From positions 1 through 56,725 of the IMG/VR virus record IMGVR_UViG_3300020468_000008: 56,725 nt of DNA; one strand, 5' to 3'. Position numbers and translations under genes: made by a program. This DNA comes from a virus. Below are positions 14,102-25,400 of the stretch, in pieces (positions within the stretch are counted from its first letter, which is position 1; each line of letters starts with the position of its first letter). The notes under the pieces are model-generated. The model did no database searches. It saw only the letters and a list, made by a program, of their open reading frames with translations, and was not told the DNA's origin.

Positions 14102-17100
14102 TGGCAAAGAAAATTGAAATCGACATTGTAGTTAATGGAAAAATGCAGAAAGCTACTGTGTCTGCAAAAAAACTACGCTCTGCCTTGGATGGAGTAGATG
14201 GTTCTACCCAAAGTACTGATAGAAGTACTCGTACCCTTGATCGAAATTTAAAAGGCGCTGCTAAAACTACGTCAAATAGTACAAAAGAATTTTCTAAAAT
14301 GTCTCAAGGAATGGGTGGCTTGGTTGGTGCTTACGCGACTGTTGCTGCAAGTGTCTTTGCTCTCTCTGCTGCTTTTGAGTTCTTAAAAAATGCGGCAGAT
14401 ATGGCAGCTCTTATAAGAGGACAAGAATTACTTTCTTCTAGTACTGGGGTCTCAATGAAGTTGATGACCTCAAACATTCAAGATGCCACGGCGGGAATGG
14501 TTGCATTTAAAGAAGCAGCCCAAGCTGCAGCAATTGGTCAGGCCGCAGGATTAAATGCAGATCAGCTAGAAAGACTTGGTAGAGTTGCAAAAAATGCTGG
14601 TACAATTCTTGGTAGAGATGTTACTGATTCATTTAATCGACTTACTCGTGGTGCAATCAAAGCAGAACCAGAACTACTTGATGAATTAGGTATTATTATT
14701 CGTTTGGAGAGAGCAACTGCTGATTATGCTGATGCTATAAATAAAAATGTAAAAGACTTAACACAATTTGAGAAAACTCAAGCTGTAGTAAATGCAGTAC
14801 TAGACCAAGGTGAGGCTAAATTTCAAGATGTTGGTGATGCTGTAAATAATGTTACTCAGTTTGGCGCCGCATTTAGAGACACATTTAAAGAATTATCTGA
14901 GCCCATAGCTTTTGTAGCTAATTTTATAGCAGGAGCATTTAAAGACAATATAATGGCTGTAGGCGCAGTAATGGGAATTCTTGGTCTTAATATTATAAAA
15001 GCTGTTGCCCCTGCAGGGCCTATGTTAATGAATACTGCGAAAGAAGGAGCAGCAGCAAGAAAGAGATTAATGAAAGCTGCAGAGACTCAACATGGTAGTG
15101 AAATAGCAGGAGAGGTAAAAAAAGGACGATTTACAAAACAAATTTTAAAAGAAATAGAAATAGATGCCAGGAAAAAGACTGGAAAAATTATAAATATGTC
15201 AAAAATGGAAACACAAGCAATACTGGCAGATTTAGCACAAATAAAAGCTCAAACTATTCGAATGGAAGCAGCAGGTAAAAATGCTTTTATGAGAATGTTT
15301 GCTTCTTGGCATGCACAACTCGCTTTCTTTGTAGTTCAGTACGGCGTAGCTATGGGCACACTAAAAGCATTGACTATGGCGGTAATGGCGGTAATTAATA
15401 AACTAATAGGCGCTATCGCAATAGCAGGTCTTATTGTAATGGTAGTAGAGCTGGGTAAACAGTTTCGAAAAACTTTTTTAATTACAGAACAATTAAAAGA
15501 CGCAGAAGAAAGTACAGAGAGTTTAACAAAAAAGTTTGAAAAACAACGAGATGCTATTGTTGAAGTAAATGCCAGTTTTGTAGAAACAGATAATGTTTTA
15601 ACAAATATAAATAGATCAATGAGTTTACTTTCGAATATAAATCTAACTCCTTTAATTACTCATACAAATAAATTTGGCGATGCTATAGAAAGACTTTCTT
15701 ACGTTGAAGAACAAAGAGCAAAAATGCGAGAAAAAGCTGGAAGAGACCAAATAGCTAATATTGGGGACGCAGGAGAACTTCTTGGTGGAACTACAGCTCA
15801 GGCAGGTAGGCGTACTAGAGATTTTCAAGTTTATATGCCACAAACTGCAGCGTTGAGAGAAGACGAATCTTTCGGTAAGCGTGCCATAAAAACTATGGCG
15901 GACCTTAATCAAGAAACAGTAGCAACTAGTGCGGCTCTTAGAGCACAAACAAAACAGATGATCGAAAATATCGATAAAGGCCTGAGCCCTTTGCAAGCAG
16001 GTATTGAAAGAGCAAGAATTCAGTATGAGCAGATGAACAGTCCTTTGGCTAAACACGCTAAACGTCTTGAGATTATTGCAGATAAAAGTAATGCACTTGC
16101 AATATCTACAACAGACGTTGGAAAACAAAATATGGCCTATGCAAAAGGCCTTGAAAGTTCCATTCCTCATTTAAGAAAGACACTAGAATTAATTGGAAAT
16201 ACAGGACTAGCAACAGATGCTAGTGAGGAAGCAATTAATAAGCTAGCGGACGACATAGCAAATTATCAAGCTCTTCTAGATGGTTTTGATGTAGACGCAG
16301 CACAAGAAGCCGGGCGAAAGTTACAAGAGTCTTTACTCGAACAAGTAAAAGCTATGCAAAAAACACAAGGAGAAGCTGCTCGTTTAGGAAATGCTTATGA
16401 TGCAATAACAAAAGCAGCATTAGCTTTTGGAGAGGCTTCTAGAAATTTTGTGCCAAAAAGTAGTAATTTTCAAGGGTTTTTTAGTGCTCTAGATGAAATA
16501 GATAGAAATTTAAATAATATAAATACTACATTTGAAAAAGTGGCAAATACTCAGTTCGGAACTTTAGCAGGCGAGAAACAACCGTATGGCCCGGATGACA
16601 AAGAAATTGCAGCTATGAAAAGAGCTGCCAAGTTGACGGGCGACTTTACCGATGCACAATTTGATGCTCTTACTCCTGCCGAATTACAAAAAAGGCTACA
16701 GATATTCCGAAACGCTTTAGCAAATGAGCATAATATAATAGAAGATAAAGGATTAGAAATACAAATACAAAGAGTAGGACAAAAAGAAAAAGCTTTAAGT
16801 TTTGAAAGACAAGCCTTAAACGCACAATTTGCTGCAGAAGATGCTCAATTAAAAGTATATCAAATAGAAGCAGACTTACTTGTATTAAAGATGTCTCAAA
16901 CAGCGCAAGACGATATACAAAAGAAACAAACAGAAGACAAGTTAAGGCTGGCAAAAGAAGAGTATGAACTTACATTAAGACAGTTAATGTTGGAAGAAAG
17001 ACTAAAACCTTTAAGAGAAGCTATATTTAATGATCAAATGGCTGCAGACTTAGCTTCTGCCAATAAAGCACTAAACACAGAATTCTCAAAACAAATAAAG

Positions 17101-18813
17101 TTACAGCAAGACATATTAAATATGCAAGAACGAAGGCTAATTACAGAAGATAATTTACGGATAAAAAGACAGGAAACATTAAATCCTTTTTTTGATGCAC
17201 AAAGAGCTACTGCTGACGCTACTTTAGCTAGAGAAGCAGCTTTTGAAGATGCTAAGAAAGTCTTGATTGAAGACGAATTTAAAAAGAAAGTACATGCAAT
17301 TAATTTAGAATATGAATTACTTCGTTTAAAATCACAAATTGCTGCAGAAGAGGCCGCAGTAAAAGCAACAGAAGCTAGAAATACAGGTGATGTTAAAGGA
17401 AAGGCGCTTGCGGCCCAGTATGATAAATTAGCAGCAGTGCATTTAGCAATGGGGGAGCAGTATAATGAGTCTGAAAAGCACGCACTTGTTCTTGCTAAAC
17501 TAACAAAAGATCAAGCTATGTCTGAGATTGATTTAAGACTACAATCAGCAGAGCTAGCAGTAACCGCGTTAGAGCCTAGTATACAAGTTATGAAAAAAGC
17601 TGGAGAAGCTTTTTCAGATGGGCTAGGAGACGCAGTTAATGGAGTAATTGATTCTTTAGGAGACTCTACGGTAAAAGCTGCAGATGTTTTAAAAAATGCT
17701 GCAAAAGGAGTTTTAGGCAGTATTCGAGATGAAATGACTGCTCGGTTTATTATTGACCCCTTAAAAGCAAAATTATCTAAATTTTTTGGTGAAGAAGAAG
17801 CAAAGCCTATTACTAAAGAGGATATTGAGACAACTTATAAAACAATTTTGGCAGAAGCAGAGAACGCATTAAAAAACGCAAAAGACACACAAACTTCTGC
17901 TATAGATCAAGCTTCTACAGCGATGCTTGATAAGCTTAAAGAAGCTGGAGAATTCCATGCAAACCTAGTAGCGGCTGCAATGCGCGGGGACGATGCCACC
18001 GTGGCAGATAGAAGAGCCCAAGCTATGAATAATCTTAATGCAAATCAAGCTGTTTTACCAGAGGACTACGTTAAGCCAGAAGTAGAAAATGCCAATAACG
18101 TGGAGGCTCAAGCTACTGCTGCTGCTTCGACCAAGCTTGCCTCCTGTGTGGCAGCTAATAGTGCCCTAAATGTAAATGTTATAAGTACTCCAGAAGGTAC
18201 TACTGCTACACGGGTTAGCAGTGGTCGAGGTCACGGTGCGACAGCAAATAAACCTAAGGAATCCACCACAGTAGCAGATGACATAAAAGAGGGAAGTCAA
18301 GCAGGAAGCACTATACTCAAAGAAGGATTAACAACAGCAGGAAATCAAGTAGCAAATGTTATTTCTTCCAATTTTGAATGGTCAGGGCGGCAAGTAGTTG
18401 CGAGTCTTGTTAGTTCTTTAGCAGGATCAGCTTTTAATTCATTTTTAGGCGCTGTATTTCCTGGTATGGGGGCTGGACTAACAGGCAGATATGGAGGAGT
18501 ATTCGAGTCGTACGGAGGCGGAGGAATTGCACGAGGACGAGAAGCAGGATATCCTGCTATGTTACACGGAACAGAAGCAGTTGTGCCTCTTCCAAATAAT
18601 CGTGCAATTCCTGTAGACTTAAACGGTGCAGGAAGCCAACAAAATAATGTAACTGTAAATGTAAATATGGAAGGAGGTACTTCGTCTGTACAGAATCAAG
18701 GAGCGGATCAACAAGGAGCAGAACTTGGCTCAGTAGTAGCAGCCGCAGTGCAGGCAGAATTACAAAATCAGAAAAGATCTGGCGGAATTTTAAATCCGTA
18801 TGGAGTATCATAA
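14101..18813 (+). CDS. Tape measure protein
   Basis: A 1570-residue protein, the longest in the shaft part of the tail module, directly after the G/GT pair. It sets tail length and is ejected at infection. The N-terminus is soluble, hydrophobic segments occur near residues 75-100, 285-305 and most strongly 400-455 (two TM helices), and long coiled coil covers about 470-1180. The C-terminal region has the glycine-rich RYGGVFESYGGGGIARGREA block with LHGTEAVVPLP, the typical tape-measure end motif. With lambda gpH's ratio (853 residues for about 150 nm), the tail would be clearly longer than lambda's. No lytic transglycosylase or peptidase motif was noticed. Confidence 0.95.
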   Translation: MAKKIEIDIVVNGKMQKATVSAKKLRSALDGVDGSTQSTDRSTRTLDRNLKGAAKTTSNSTKEFSKMSQGMGGLVGAYATVAASVFALSAAFEFLKNAADMAALIRGQELLSSSTGVSMKLMTSNIQDATAGMVAFKEAAQAAAIGQAAGLNADQLERLGRVAKNAGTILGRDVTDSFNRLTRGAIKAEPELLDELGIIIRLERATADYADAINKNVKDLTQFEKTQAVVNAVLDQGEAKFQDVGDAVNNVTQFGAAFRDTFKELSEPIAFVANFIAGAFKDNIMAVGAVMGILGLNIIKAVAPAGPMLMNTAKEGAAARKRLMKAAETQHGSEIAGEVKKGRFTKQILKEIEIDARKKTGKIINMSKMETQAILADLAQIKAQTIRMEAAGKNAFMRMFASWHAQLAFFVVQYGVAMGTLKALTMAVMAVINKLIGAIAIAGLIVMVVELGKQFRKTFLITEQLKDAEESTESLTKKFEKQRDAIVEVNASFVETDNVLTNINRSMSLLSNINLTPLITHTNKFGDAIERLSYVEEQRAKMREKAGRDQIANIGDAGELLGGTTAQAGRRTRDFQVYMPQTAALREDESFGKRAIKTMADLNQETVATSAALRAQTKQMIENIDKGLSPLQAGIERARIQYEQMNSPLAKHAKRLEIIADKSNALAISTTDVGKQNMAYAKGLESSIPHLRKTLELIGNTGLATDASEEAINKLADDIANYQALLDGFDVDAAQEAGRKLQESLLEQVKAMQKTQGEAARLGNAYDAITKAALAFGEASRNFVPKSSNFQGFFSALDEIDRNLNNINTTFEKVANTQFGTLAGEKQPYGPDDKEIAAMKRAAKLTGDFTDAQFDALTPAELQKRLQIFRNALANEHNIIEDKGLEIQIQRVGQKEKALSFERQALNAQFAAEDAQLKVYQIEADLLVLKMSQTAQDDIQKKQTEDKLRLAKEEYELTLRQLMLEERLKPLREAIFNDQMAADLASANKALNTEFSKQIKLQQDILNMQERRLITEDNLRIKRQETLNPFFDAQRATADATLAREAAFEDAKKVLIEDEFKKKVHAINLEYELLRLKSQIAAEEAAVKATEARNTGDVKGKALAAQYDKLAAVHLAMGEQYNESEKHALVLAKLTKDQAMSEIDLRLQSAELAVTALEPSIQVMKKAGEAFSDGLGDAVNGVIDSLGDSTVKAADVLKNAAKGVLGSIRDEMTARFIIDPLKAKLSKFFGEEEAKPITKEDIETTYKTILAEAENALKNAKDTQTSAIDQASTAMLDKLKEAGEFHANLVAAAMRGDDATVADRRAQAMNNLNANQAVLPEDYVKPEVENANNVEAQATAAASTKLASCVAANSALNVNVISTPEGTTATRVSSGRGHGATANKPKESTTVADDIKEGSQAGSTILKEGLTTAGNQVANVISSNFEWSGRQVVASLVSSLAGSAFNSFLGAVFPGMGAGLTGRYGGVFESYGGGGIARGREAGYPAMLHGTEAVVPLPNNRAIPVDLNGAGSQQNNVTVNVNMEGGTSSVQNQGADQQGAELGSVVAAAVQAELQNQKRSGGILNPYGVS

Positions 18814-19319
18814 TGGCTCGTAAGTTCAGTTTTACAATACCAAAACCTGTTGAAAATACTTCTGCAAGTACAGAAGCAGATAAGTTTGCAGATGCATTGT
18901 TTGACGAATTAGTATTACGATTTCCTACTTCAGGTGCGGGGTCTGATGATGCCTATAATAATATTATTTCTGTTTTATTTCCAAGCTCTGCTACAGAAAA
19001 AGAAATAACTTTTGATCGAGGCTTTTCAAAAGAATCAGAACAAAGAGTTCTTACTGCACAGTTTGGGGATGGATATGAACAAAGAATAAAAGATGGTATA
19101 AATACAAAAGTAGAAAAGTTTTCAATGAATATAAATAATCGAACATGGGAAGAAATTGAACTGATTTCTGCATTTTTAGATGTAAAAACTCCAAAAAGTT
19201 TTTCAATTACCTTACAGAGAGAGCCCATTAATGTAGTTTGCGACTCTTATAGTTTAACAGCCGCACAATCTTCAATTCATTCAATAAGTGCAGAACTAAG
19301 ACGAGTTTATGAGCCATGA
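18813..19319 (+). CDS. Minor tail protein, gpM-like
   Basis: The start overlaps the tape measure stop (TAATG); 168 residues. It has an acidic helical lead (residues 1-65) and then the gpM domain: QRVLTAQFGDGYEQRIKDGI and NINNRTWEEIELISAFL, followed by FSITLQREPINVVCDSY. In lambda gpM is part of the distal tail/tip assembly. The extra N-terminal 60 residues make it longer than lambda gpM (109). It overlaps the gpL-like gene by 4 bases. Confidence 0.88.
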   Translation: MARKFSFTIPKPVENTSASTEADKFADALFDELVLRFPTSGAGSDDAYNNIISVLFPSSATEKEITFDRGFSKESEQRVLTAQFGDGYEQRIKDGINTKVEKFSMNINNRTWEEIELISAFLDVKTPKSFSITLQREPINVVCDSYSLTAAQSSIHSISAELRRVYEP

Positions 19320-20983
19320 GTATAACAAATACTACCCATCTTATAGCAAAAGAAGCTCAAGATCTTTCAATGGAAAGCGACGAAGCTTTAATTACTCTCT
19401 TTGAACTTGAGTATAATAGTACAACTTATAGATTTCATTCAGAAAATTCTAGTGAAGCCATACAGTTTGGTGGAAATAGTTATTTGGCTTTTCCTATGGA
19501 AGTAAGCGGAATTGAAACTACAAGTGAAGGAGCATCAAATAGACCTAATTTATCTCTTCCAAATGTAAACTCTTTGTTAAGATCAGATTCTGAAATCCCC
19601 TTAAACAATTTAGAAGACTTATTAGGGTCAAGACTTACTTTGAGAAAAACTTTATTTAAGTATATTACTCTTGGAAGTGGATCTTCTCCCTCAAATTCAT
19701 ATGAATTTAAAAAATCTATTTATGTTTTAGATAGAATAACCTCTAAAAATCAATTAATGGTTGTTTTTGAACTAGCCTCTCCTTTTGACTTAGCGGGAGC
19801 AAGAATTCCTGCTCGACAAGTAACAGGAAAATATTGTCCTTGGTATTATAGAGGATATGCAACAGGTAATTTAGAAACTCGAAGTGCATGTGACTGGGAT
19901 ACTCTTGTAAGAGAAGATAAAATAAGCACTATTAGCGCTACTGATCCAGTTAGAGGCATGCAGACGTCAAGTGGTACTATGGGGCTTTCTTTTAATTCTA
20001 GCTATGATGGACAAGGAACCAATGCTGATGGAAGTCAAGAACAATTTGAGGCAAATAGACATTTTAATCTACCTGCTACTACAGTTATAACAAATGTACT
20101 ACTTACAGATCCAAATACGGCCTTAGCAGATCCGGCTAAATTTACAATTAGTTTATCAAAAGGAGCCGCACAACAAGCTAACTCACACCCGAATGGGTAT
20201 GCAATTACTAATATAACTGTAACTCATCCCGGCTCTGGTTATTCTGTAGGAAATGTTATTACATTACCAAGTCGTTTATGGCATTCAGGCACAGACACAA
20301 GTAAAGATACTGTAAGCTATCTTCGAATGAGTGTAACAGCAGTAACTACAGTTAGTGCTGAAGTTTATTTTTCAATTGATGATGAACCTTTTGTTCCCGA
20401 GACTTATTTAAATAGTTTAAGCTTGTCAACTCATAATTCTAGTCAGCAATTTGCAGAGGGAGTTTTTGCAAAAGATAGTAATGGAGAATTTTATTTATCC
20501 ACTGCAGCTGTTCCTGCAAATAATCCTTTACAGGAAGTAAGTGTCTATTGGAAGAAAGTACGTCCTTTCACTATTTGGAATACTGATGCAGTCGGTAAAA
20601 CATATAGTGTAAATTCACTAGATGATAGAAAGAGTTCTTATGTTTATTATACGTTTAATGACCCAATTACGAATACAGTTAAAGGGAATATATGGAAAGC
20701 AATTCAACCACATAATCGGGCTGCTGATGCTTCGGATGGATCTAAAATCAATCCTCCTGGATTGAATTCTCTTTTTTGGGTATCAGCAGATGTTTGTGGA
20801 AAATTATTATCTTCTTGTAAAGCTCGTTATCAGTCTAGAATGATAGGGAATACTTCTATTGTAACAGATACTTCAACAACTCCGAATACAACTGTTCAGC
20901 TTGGCTGGGGAAGTGTCGGTAGGTTTGATACTAAAATTGGCTTGCCTTTTGGAGGGTTCCCAGGAACACGTAAGTTTAGATGA
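19316..20983 (+). CDS. Minor tail protein, gpL-like, with large insertion
   Basis: A 555-residue homologue of lambda gpL (232 residues), the tail-tip protein that in lambda binds a [4Fe-4S] cluster through four C-terminal cysteines. Residues 1-195 match the family start (NRPNLSLPNVN, LLGSRLTLRKTLF, ELASPFDLAGARIPARQV). The protein has exactly four cysteines, 174 and 192 before and 494 and 501 after an insertion of about 300 residues, and the second pair has the CX6C spacing of lambda. It ends with the family-typical LPFGGFPGTRKFR. The insertion contains PGSGYSVGNVITLPSRLW, related to a segment of the tail tube. It overlaps the genes on both sides. Confidence 0.9.
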   Translation: MSITNTTHLIAKEAQDLSMESDEALITLFELEYNSTTYRFHSENSSEAIQFGGNSYLAFPMEVSGIETTSEGASNRPNLSLPNVNSLLRSDSEIPLNNLEDLLGSRLTLRKTLFKYITLGSGSSPSNSYEFKKSIYVLDRITSKNQLMVVFELASPFDLAGARIPARQVTGKYCPWYYRGYATGNLETRSACDWDTLVREDKISTISATDPVRGMQTSSGTMGLSFNSSYDGQGTNADGSQEQFEANRHFNLPATTVITNVLLTDPNTALADPAKFTISLSKGAAQQANSHPNGYAITNITVTHPGSGYSVGNVITLPSRLWHSGTDTSKDTVSYLRMSVTAVTTVSAEVYFSIDDEPFVPETYLNSLSLSTHNSSQQFAEGVFAKDSNGEFYLSTAAVPANNPLQEVSVYWKKVRPFTIWNTDAVGKTYSVNSLDDRKSSYVYYTFNDPITNTVKGNIWKAIQPHNRAADASDGSKINPPGLNSLFWVSADVCGKLLSSCKARYQSRMIGNTSIVTDTSTTPNTTVQLGWGSVGRFDTKIGLPFGGFPGTRKFR

Positions 20984-21684
20984 TTGATTTATTTTTTCAC
21001 GAAATAGAACGTCACTTTTTTAGAGAGTATCCAAAAGAAGCGTGTGGAATACTTGCTGTTCAAAAGGGAAAGCCTCAATGGTTTCCATGTACAAATATCG
21101 CAGAAGAAAATGAAAATTTTGTAATTGATTCTGCAGAATATCTAAAAATACATCGAACTTCAGATATTATAGGAATTATACATAATCATCCAGATAGTGA
21201 CTCAAAAGCTAGCGAAGCAGATATAGCACACTGCAATACTTTAGGAATTCCGTATTATATATTCTCATACCCCGGGATGGAATTAAATACTTTACAACCA
21301 GAAAAAAACTTAGTAGACTTATACGGTAGAGAATATTCTTTTGGAGTTTATGATTGTTTTGAAGCTTCACGAGATTATTTAAAAAGCGTAGGAATAAAAA
21401 TAAAATCTAGAGTATTGTTTGAAGACAACTGGTGGAAAAAAGGAATAGATTATTTTTGCACTGAAATGATGGAAGAGTGGGGATTTAGAGAAGTAAATCT
21501 TGAAAATATTGCTCCAAATGATGCAATTACTTTTTCAGTGCACTCAGATATACCAAATCACTGTGGTATTTATTTAGGTAATGATATATTTTATCATCAT
21601 GCAGAAAGTCGATTGTCATGCCGTGAAAATTTATTTCCGAGTTGGGCAAAATATATAAATAGGGTATATAGATATGCAGCGTAA
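20980..21684 (+). CDS. Tail assembly peptidase, gpK-like (JAMM + NlpC/P60)
   Basis: A 234-residue two-domain protein like lambda gpK. The N-terminal JAB1/MPN (JAMM) metalloprotease has Glu20 in KEACG and HNHPDSDSKASEAD at 68-81 (His68, His70, Ser78, Asp81), all zinc and catalytic residues in place. The C-terminal NlpC/P60 cysteine peptidase has Cys126 in YDCFE, His195 in NHCGIYL and His206/207. It probably processes a tail component or opens peptidoglycan at infection. The order M-L-K-I-J is the lambda order. It overlaps both neighbours by 4 and 11 bases. Confidence 0.92.
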   Translation: MIDLFFHEIERHFFREYPKEACGILAVQKGKPQWFPCTNIAEENENFVIDSAEYLKIHRTSDIIGIIHNHPDSDSKASEADIAHCNTLGIPYYIFSYPGMELNTLQPEKNLVDLYGREYSFGVYDCFEASRDYLKSVGIKIKSRVLFEDNWWKKGIDYFCTEMMEEWGFREVNLENIAPNDAITFSVHSDIPNHCGIYLGNDIFYHHAESRLSCRENLFPSWAKYINRVYRYAA

Positions 21685-22408
21685 TGTTTATTTAGAAGGA
21701 GAATTAGGGGATAGATTTATTCCTCATTTAAATATCGACTGTACTTCTATACCTGAGATATTTTCTTGTCTAGATGCTAATTTTTCAAATTTTCGAGAAT
21801 ATTTAGTAGAAAAACACGAACAAAATATAGGTTTTGAAATAGATATTGCAGGAGAAAAACTAGAATACGAACGTGAGTTATTAATGACTATAAATGAAGG
21901 GGATATTACAATAACTCCTCTTCCTGTAGGATCAAAAAGCGGTCCTGCTAAAATTTTAGCAGCTCTTGCAATTGCTTCTCTTTTTCTAATTCCTGGAATG
22001 CAAACTGGAGCCTTAGCGTTAACAGAATCAGCTACTCTTGCATCAGGAGCAACAACAACAGTTCTTACAGGATTTGGAAAATTTGTAGCTATGTTGAGCG
22101 TAAATTTAGCTACTATGGGACTTCAACAAATGATGGCGCCTGATCCTTCTACAGATGCAGACCAAGAGGAGTCTTATTTATTTAATGGTGCAGAACAAAA
22201 TATTATTGAAGGGGATCCTGTACCTGTTCTTTATGGAAAATTAAGAGTTCCCGGCCAACCTATTAGTTTTGAAGTAGCAGGGGCTTCACATAGTAGAAAC
22301 TGGTCTAATGGAGTTACTTCAGGAAGTGGCAATACTGATAGTGCAAATGGTAACGCTACCACTAATGCAAATGAATCACGAGTGCGCACGGTGCGGAGAG
22401 ATAGATAA
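21674..22408 (+). CDS. Tail assembly protein, gpI-like
   Basis: This 244-residue protein has an N-terminal ubiquitin-like domain (RNVYLEGELGDRF, FSCLDANFSNFREYL, TINEGDITITPLP), a hydrophobic helical stretch at about 96-155, then the conserved IIEGDPVPVLYGKLRVPG segment (about 175-192) and a Asn/Ser/Thr-rich flexible tail. This is the lambda gpI layout. It works in tail-tip assembly with K and J. The stop overlaps the J start. Confidence 0.88.
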   Translation: MQRNVYLEGELGDRFIPHLNIDCTSIPEIFSCLDANFSNFREYLVEKHEQNIGFEIDIAGEKLEYERELLMTINEGDITITPLPVGSKSGPAKILAALAIASLFLIPGMQTGALALTESATLASGATTTVLTGFGKFVAMLSVNLATMGLQQMMAPDPSTDADQEESYLFNGAEQNIIEGDPVPVLYGKLRVPGQPISFEVAGASHSRNWSNGVTSGSGNTDSANGNATTNANESRVRTVRRDR

Positions 22409-25400
22409 TGCCGTTTAGTATTTTAGGAAGAGACAGACGAAAAGCTTACCCAGGCAATAATAGCTTGCGTAGAGTTGTGGGTAGAGGATTTACTGAGCAA
22501 CAAATCTCTCTAACTGATATGATTTCAGAAGGCCCTATTCAAGGATTGGTTCGAGGCGGCGCAAGCATATATCTAAACAATGATAGTATGTTTAATTTTG
22601 ATACTTCTGCATATTATTCAGAACCAGGAGAAAGTATTAAATATCAAAGTCCCTCTAATATTACAGCCAATGCTAAAAAAGGTTTAGCTGAAAATGGAAC
22701 TACCGAAATTGGACATACATTAAATGTTTCCGAGTTTGGAGCAGGATTTATATGGAAAACTGATTCAGATTTAGGACAAAGATTTTTAACTATTTTTGAT
22801 ATATTTTCCATGGAAGGGTCTCTTTGGTCAGATATTACTAAAGAAACAGGATGGGGAAGTTCTTATGGGTATAAAGAAGCAAAATTTAATTGGGATGCTT
22901 CTAATTCTACTGCAACTCCAAATAATTTTCCCGTAGCAGCAAATACTAAAACAAATGCCAATAGATTACTTGGTATGCAAACTCCAGAATCTTCCCTAGG
23001 AAGCGGAATAGATGGCTATCGAAATCTAATAACCAAGGTCACAGTTACAGGAAAAAATGATAGAGTTGTAGATGGAATGCTGACAGAGATAGGTGCGAAT
23101 TATTTTATTGTAAGATTTTATAATTCTAGAGCAAATTTTGTTGTAAATCAAGATAAATCTGAGATAGACGTTTCTTTTTCGCAAGTATATGAAATTAAAA
23201 CTATAGATACTACAGCAAAGACTATAACTATAATCGCGGACCCTCGTAACTCTGCTCCGTATAATGTTGATAACAGACCAGGATTTGACTTTGAAAATAA
23301 AAAATTCAATATTAGTGCTTCAAGAAATCAAGCTGCAGAATCAAAACATAGGTCTTCTGGGTATCAATTTAGAAATGGTAATGTAGAACAAGAAGCAATT
23401 ACAGGATTATATGGTGTAGGAACTACTTCAGTATCTATAGATCCTCCCGGCGAACTTCATGCTGGAGTTTCTAAAACAGTTTCTTTTTCTGGGGCGCAAT
23501 CTTCAGAAATAGATACTGTACTAATAATGTTTAACTATCCTTCGGGTCTTTATGAAATTTTTACAGGAAACGGCGATAAACATAATGCAGGAGCAGGTTA
23601 TGTTATACAAGGAAGATTTTACTATGAATATGGAGCAGATGCTCTTCAAGTAGACAATAGTACCGATGGTAGAGACGGCAAGTTAGTTACTTTTGAAGGA
23701 AATCATGCAATAGAAGCACAAGCGGCTAGTGACTGTAATGAAGCAATGGGGCCAAATAGACCTTTTAGTGTAGTAGAAGGACAAAACGTTTTTGGTCACG
23801 GAGGAAAACATCTAACTGATGTTAGTTTTAGTCATGAAATAAGTTTAGAGCAGTATCAACCCTTTGTAAAATTTGATCTTATTATAACAAGAATTACTAA
23901 TTCTGAAAGTATGACAGATAAAGATAATGGTAGAGCACATACTTGGGGAAATAGCTCTGGACAGAATGATATTCATACGGGACAAAATTTAGCGTGGAAA
24001 TCTAAAGTCGCAAATCAAGCTATGCAGAGTGGTCGCTGCAATCAAATATTTGGAGTTGTACAAGACAAACTAACATACCCTTATACAGCCGTAGCAAATG
24101 TTAATTTTAGCTCACAAAGTTTTGATTCTCCCCCTGAAAGAGGATATGAATGTTATGGAATGAAAGTTCTTATTCCTGATAATTATCAAACAAGAGAACA
24201 AAAAGGACTACTAGCTAATAATACTTTTCCAGATGTAAAAGACTTATACTCAGGAATCTGGACAGGAACTTTTAAAAAAAATAAAGTATATACAGATAAT
24301 CCAGCTTGGATTTTTTATGATTTTATATCAAATAATAGATATGGACTGGGAGAGTTTGTAAAATCTTTAGATATTAATAAGTATTCTCTTTATAAAATTG
24401 CAAGATACTGTGATGAATTAGTTCCTGATGGAAGAGGTGGATTAGAACCTCGTTTTCGAGGTAATTTTTACTTTCAAAAAGCTACTGATGCTTATAAAAT
24501 TCTTAAAGATATAGCAACTAACTTTCGAGCCATGCTTTACTGGATGGAAGGAGAGCTAAGTCCTGTAATTGATGAAAAGAAAACTCCTGTATATGCTTTT
24601 AATAGATCCAATGTAATCGACGGAAGATTTGAATATCAATCATCAGGATCAAAAACTCGTACAAATCAAATTACTGTAAGTTGGAATAATCCTGACGCTG
24701 ACTATAAATTAGAGCCTTTAATAATAGAGGACAGGCAAAATATTCTTAATACAGGAACTTTAGTAAAAGAAGAGGCTACGGCTTTTGGATGCACTTCCGA
24801 AGGACAAGCAATTCGATATGGTAGATGGAAACTGTGGACAGCTATTAATCAAACAGAGGTAGTAAGTTTTCAATCATCTTTAAACTCAGCTTTTTTAACT
24901 GTTGGCGATATAATTACTGTTCAAGATAATCATGACTTTGGAGTATCTTTTAGCGGGCGTGTTTCAGAAGCACAAGCTGGCACAGTTAGTAGTGGGCAGC
25001 GCACTCAGACATTTACAATTGATAGAGAGGTAACAACAAAAGATGGTAATTTATTTGGACTAACAGATAAACAAATTTCATTTTTAGTTGTTGATAGTAG
25101 TGTTATTCTTTCTCAATCAACTTCTGTAACAATAGATAGTGTTGTCTATAATCAAGGGGATAAATTACCTAAAGCATATAACGAAGCAGGTACTTTATTT
25201 ACTTTTACGGGATCCGATAGTGATATTCAAAAATTAGTAAATAATTCATATGATGCGAATGGAAACACTATTTCGGTAGAGTACTTTCCAGAAACTAGAG
25301 TAATTACTGCAGAGATAAATAATAATTGGGTTGGTATTACTCCTAAAGATATTACTGTAACATACCCAGAATCAGAAGATGCAATTGATTTAATAGAAAA

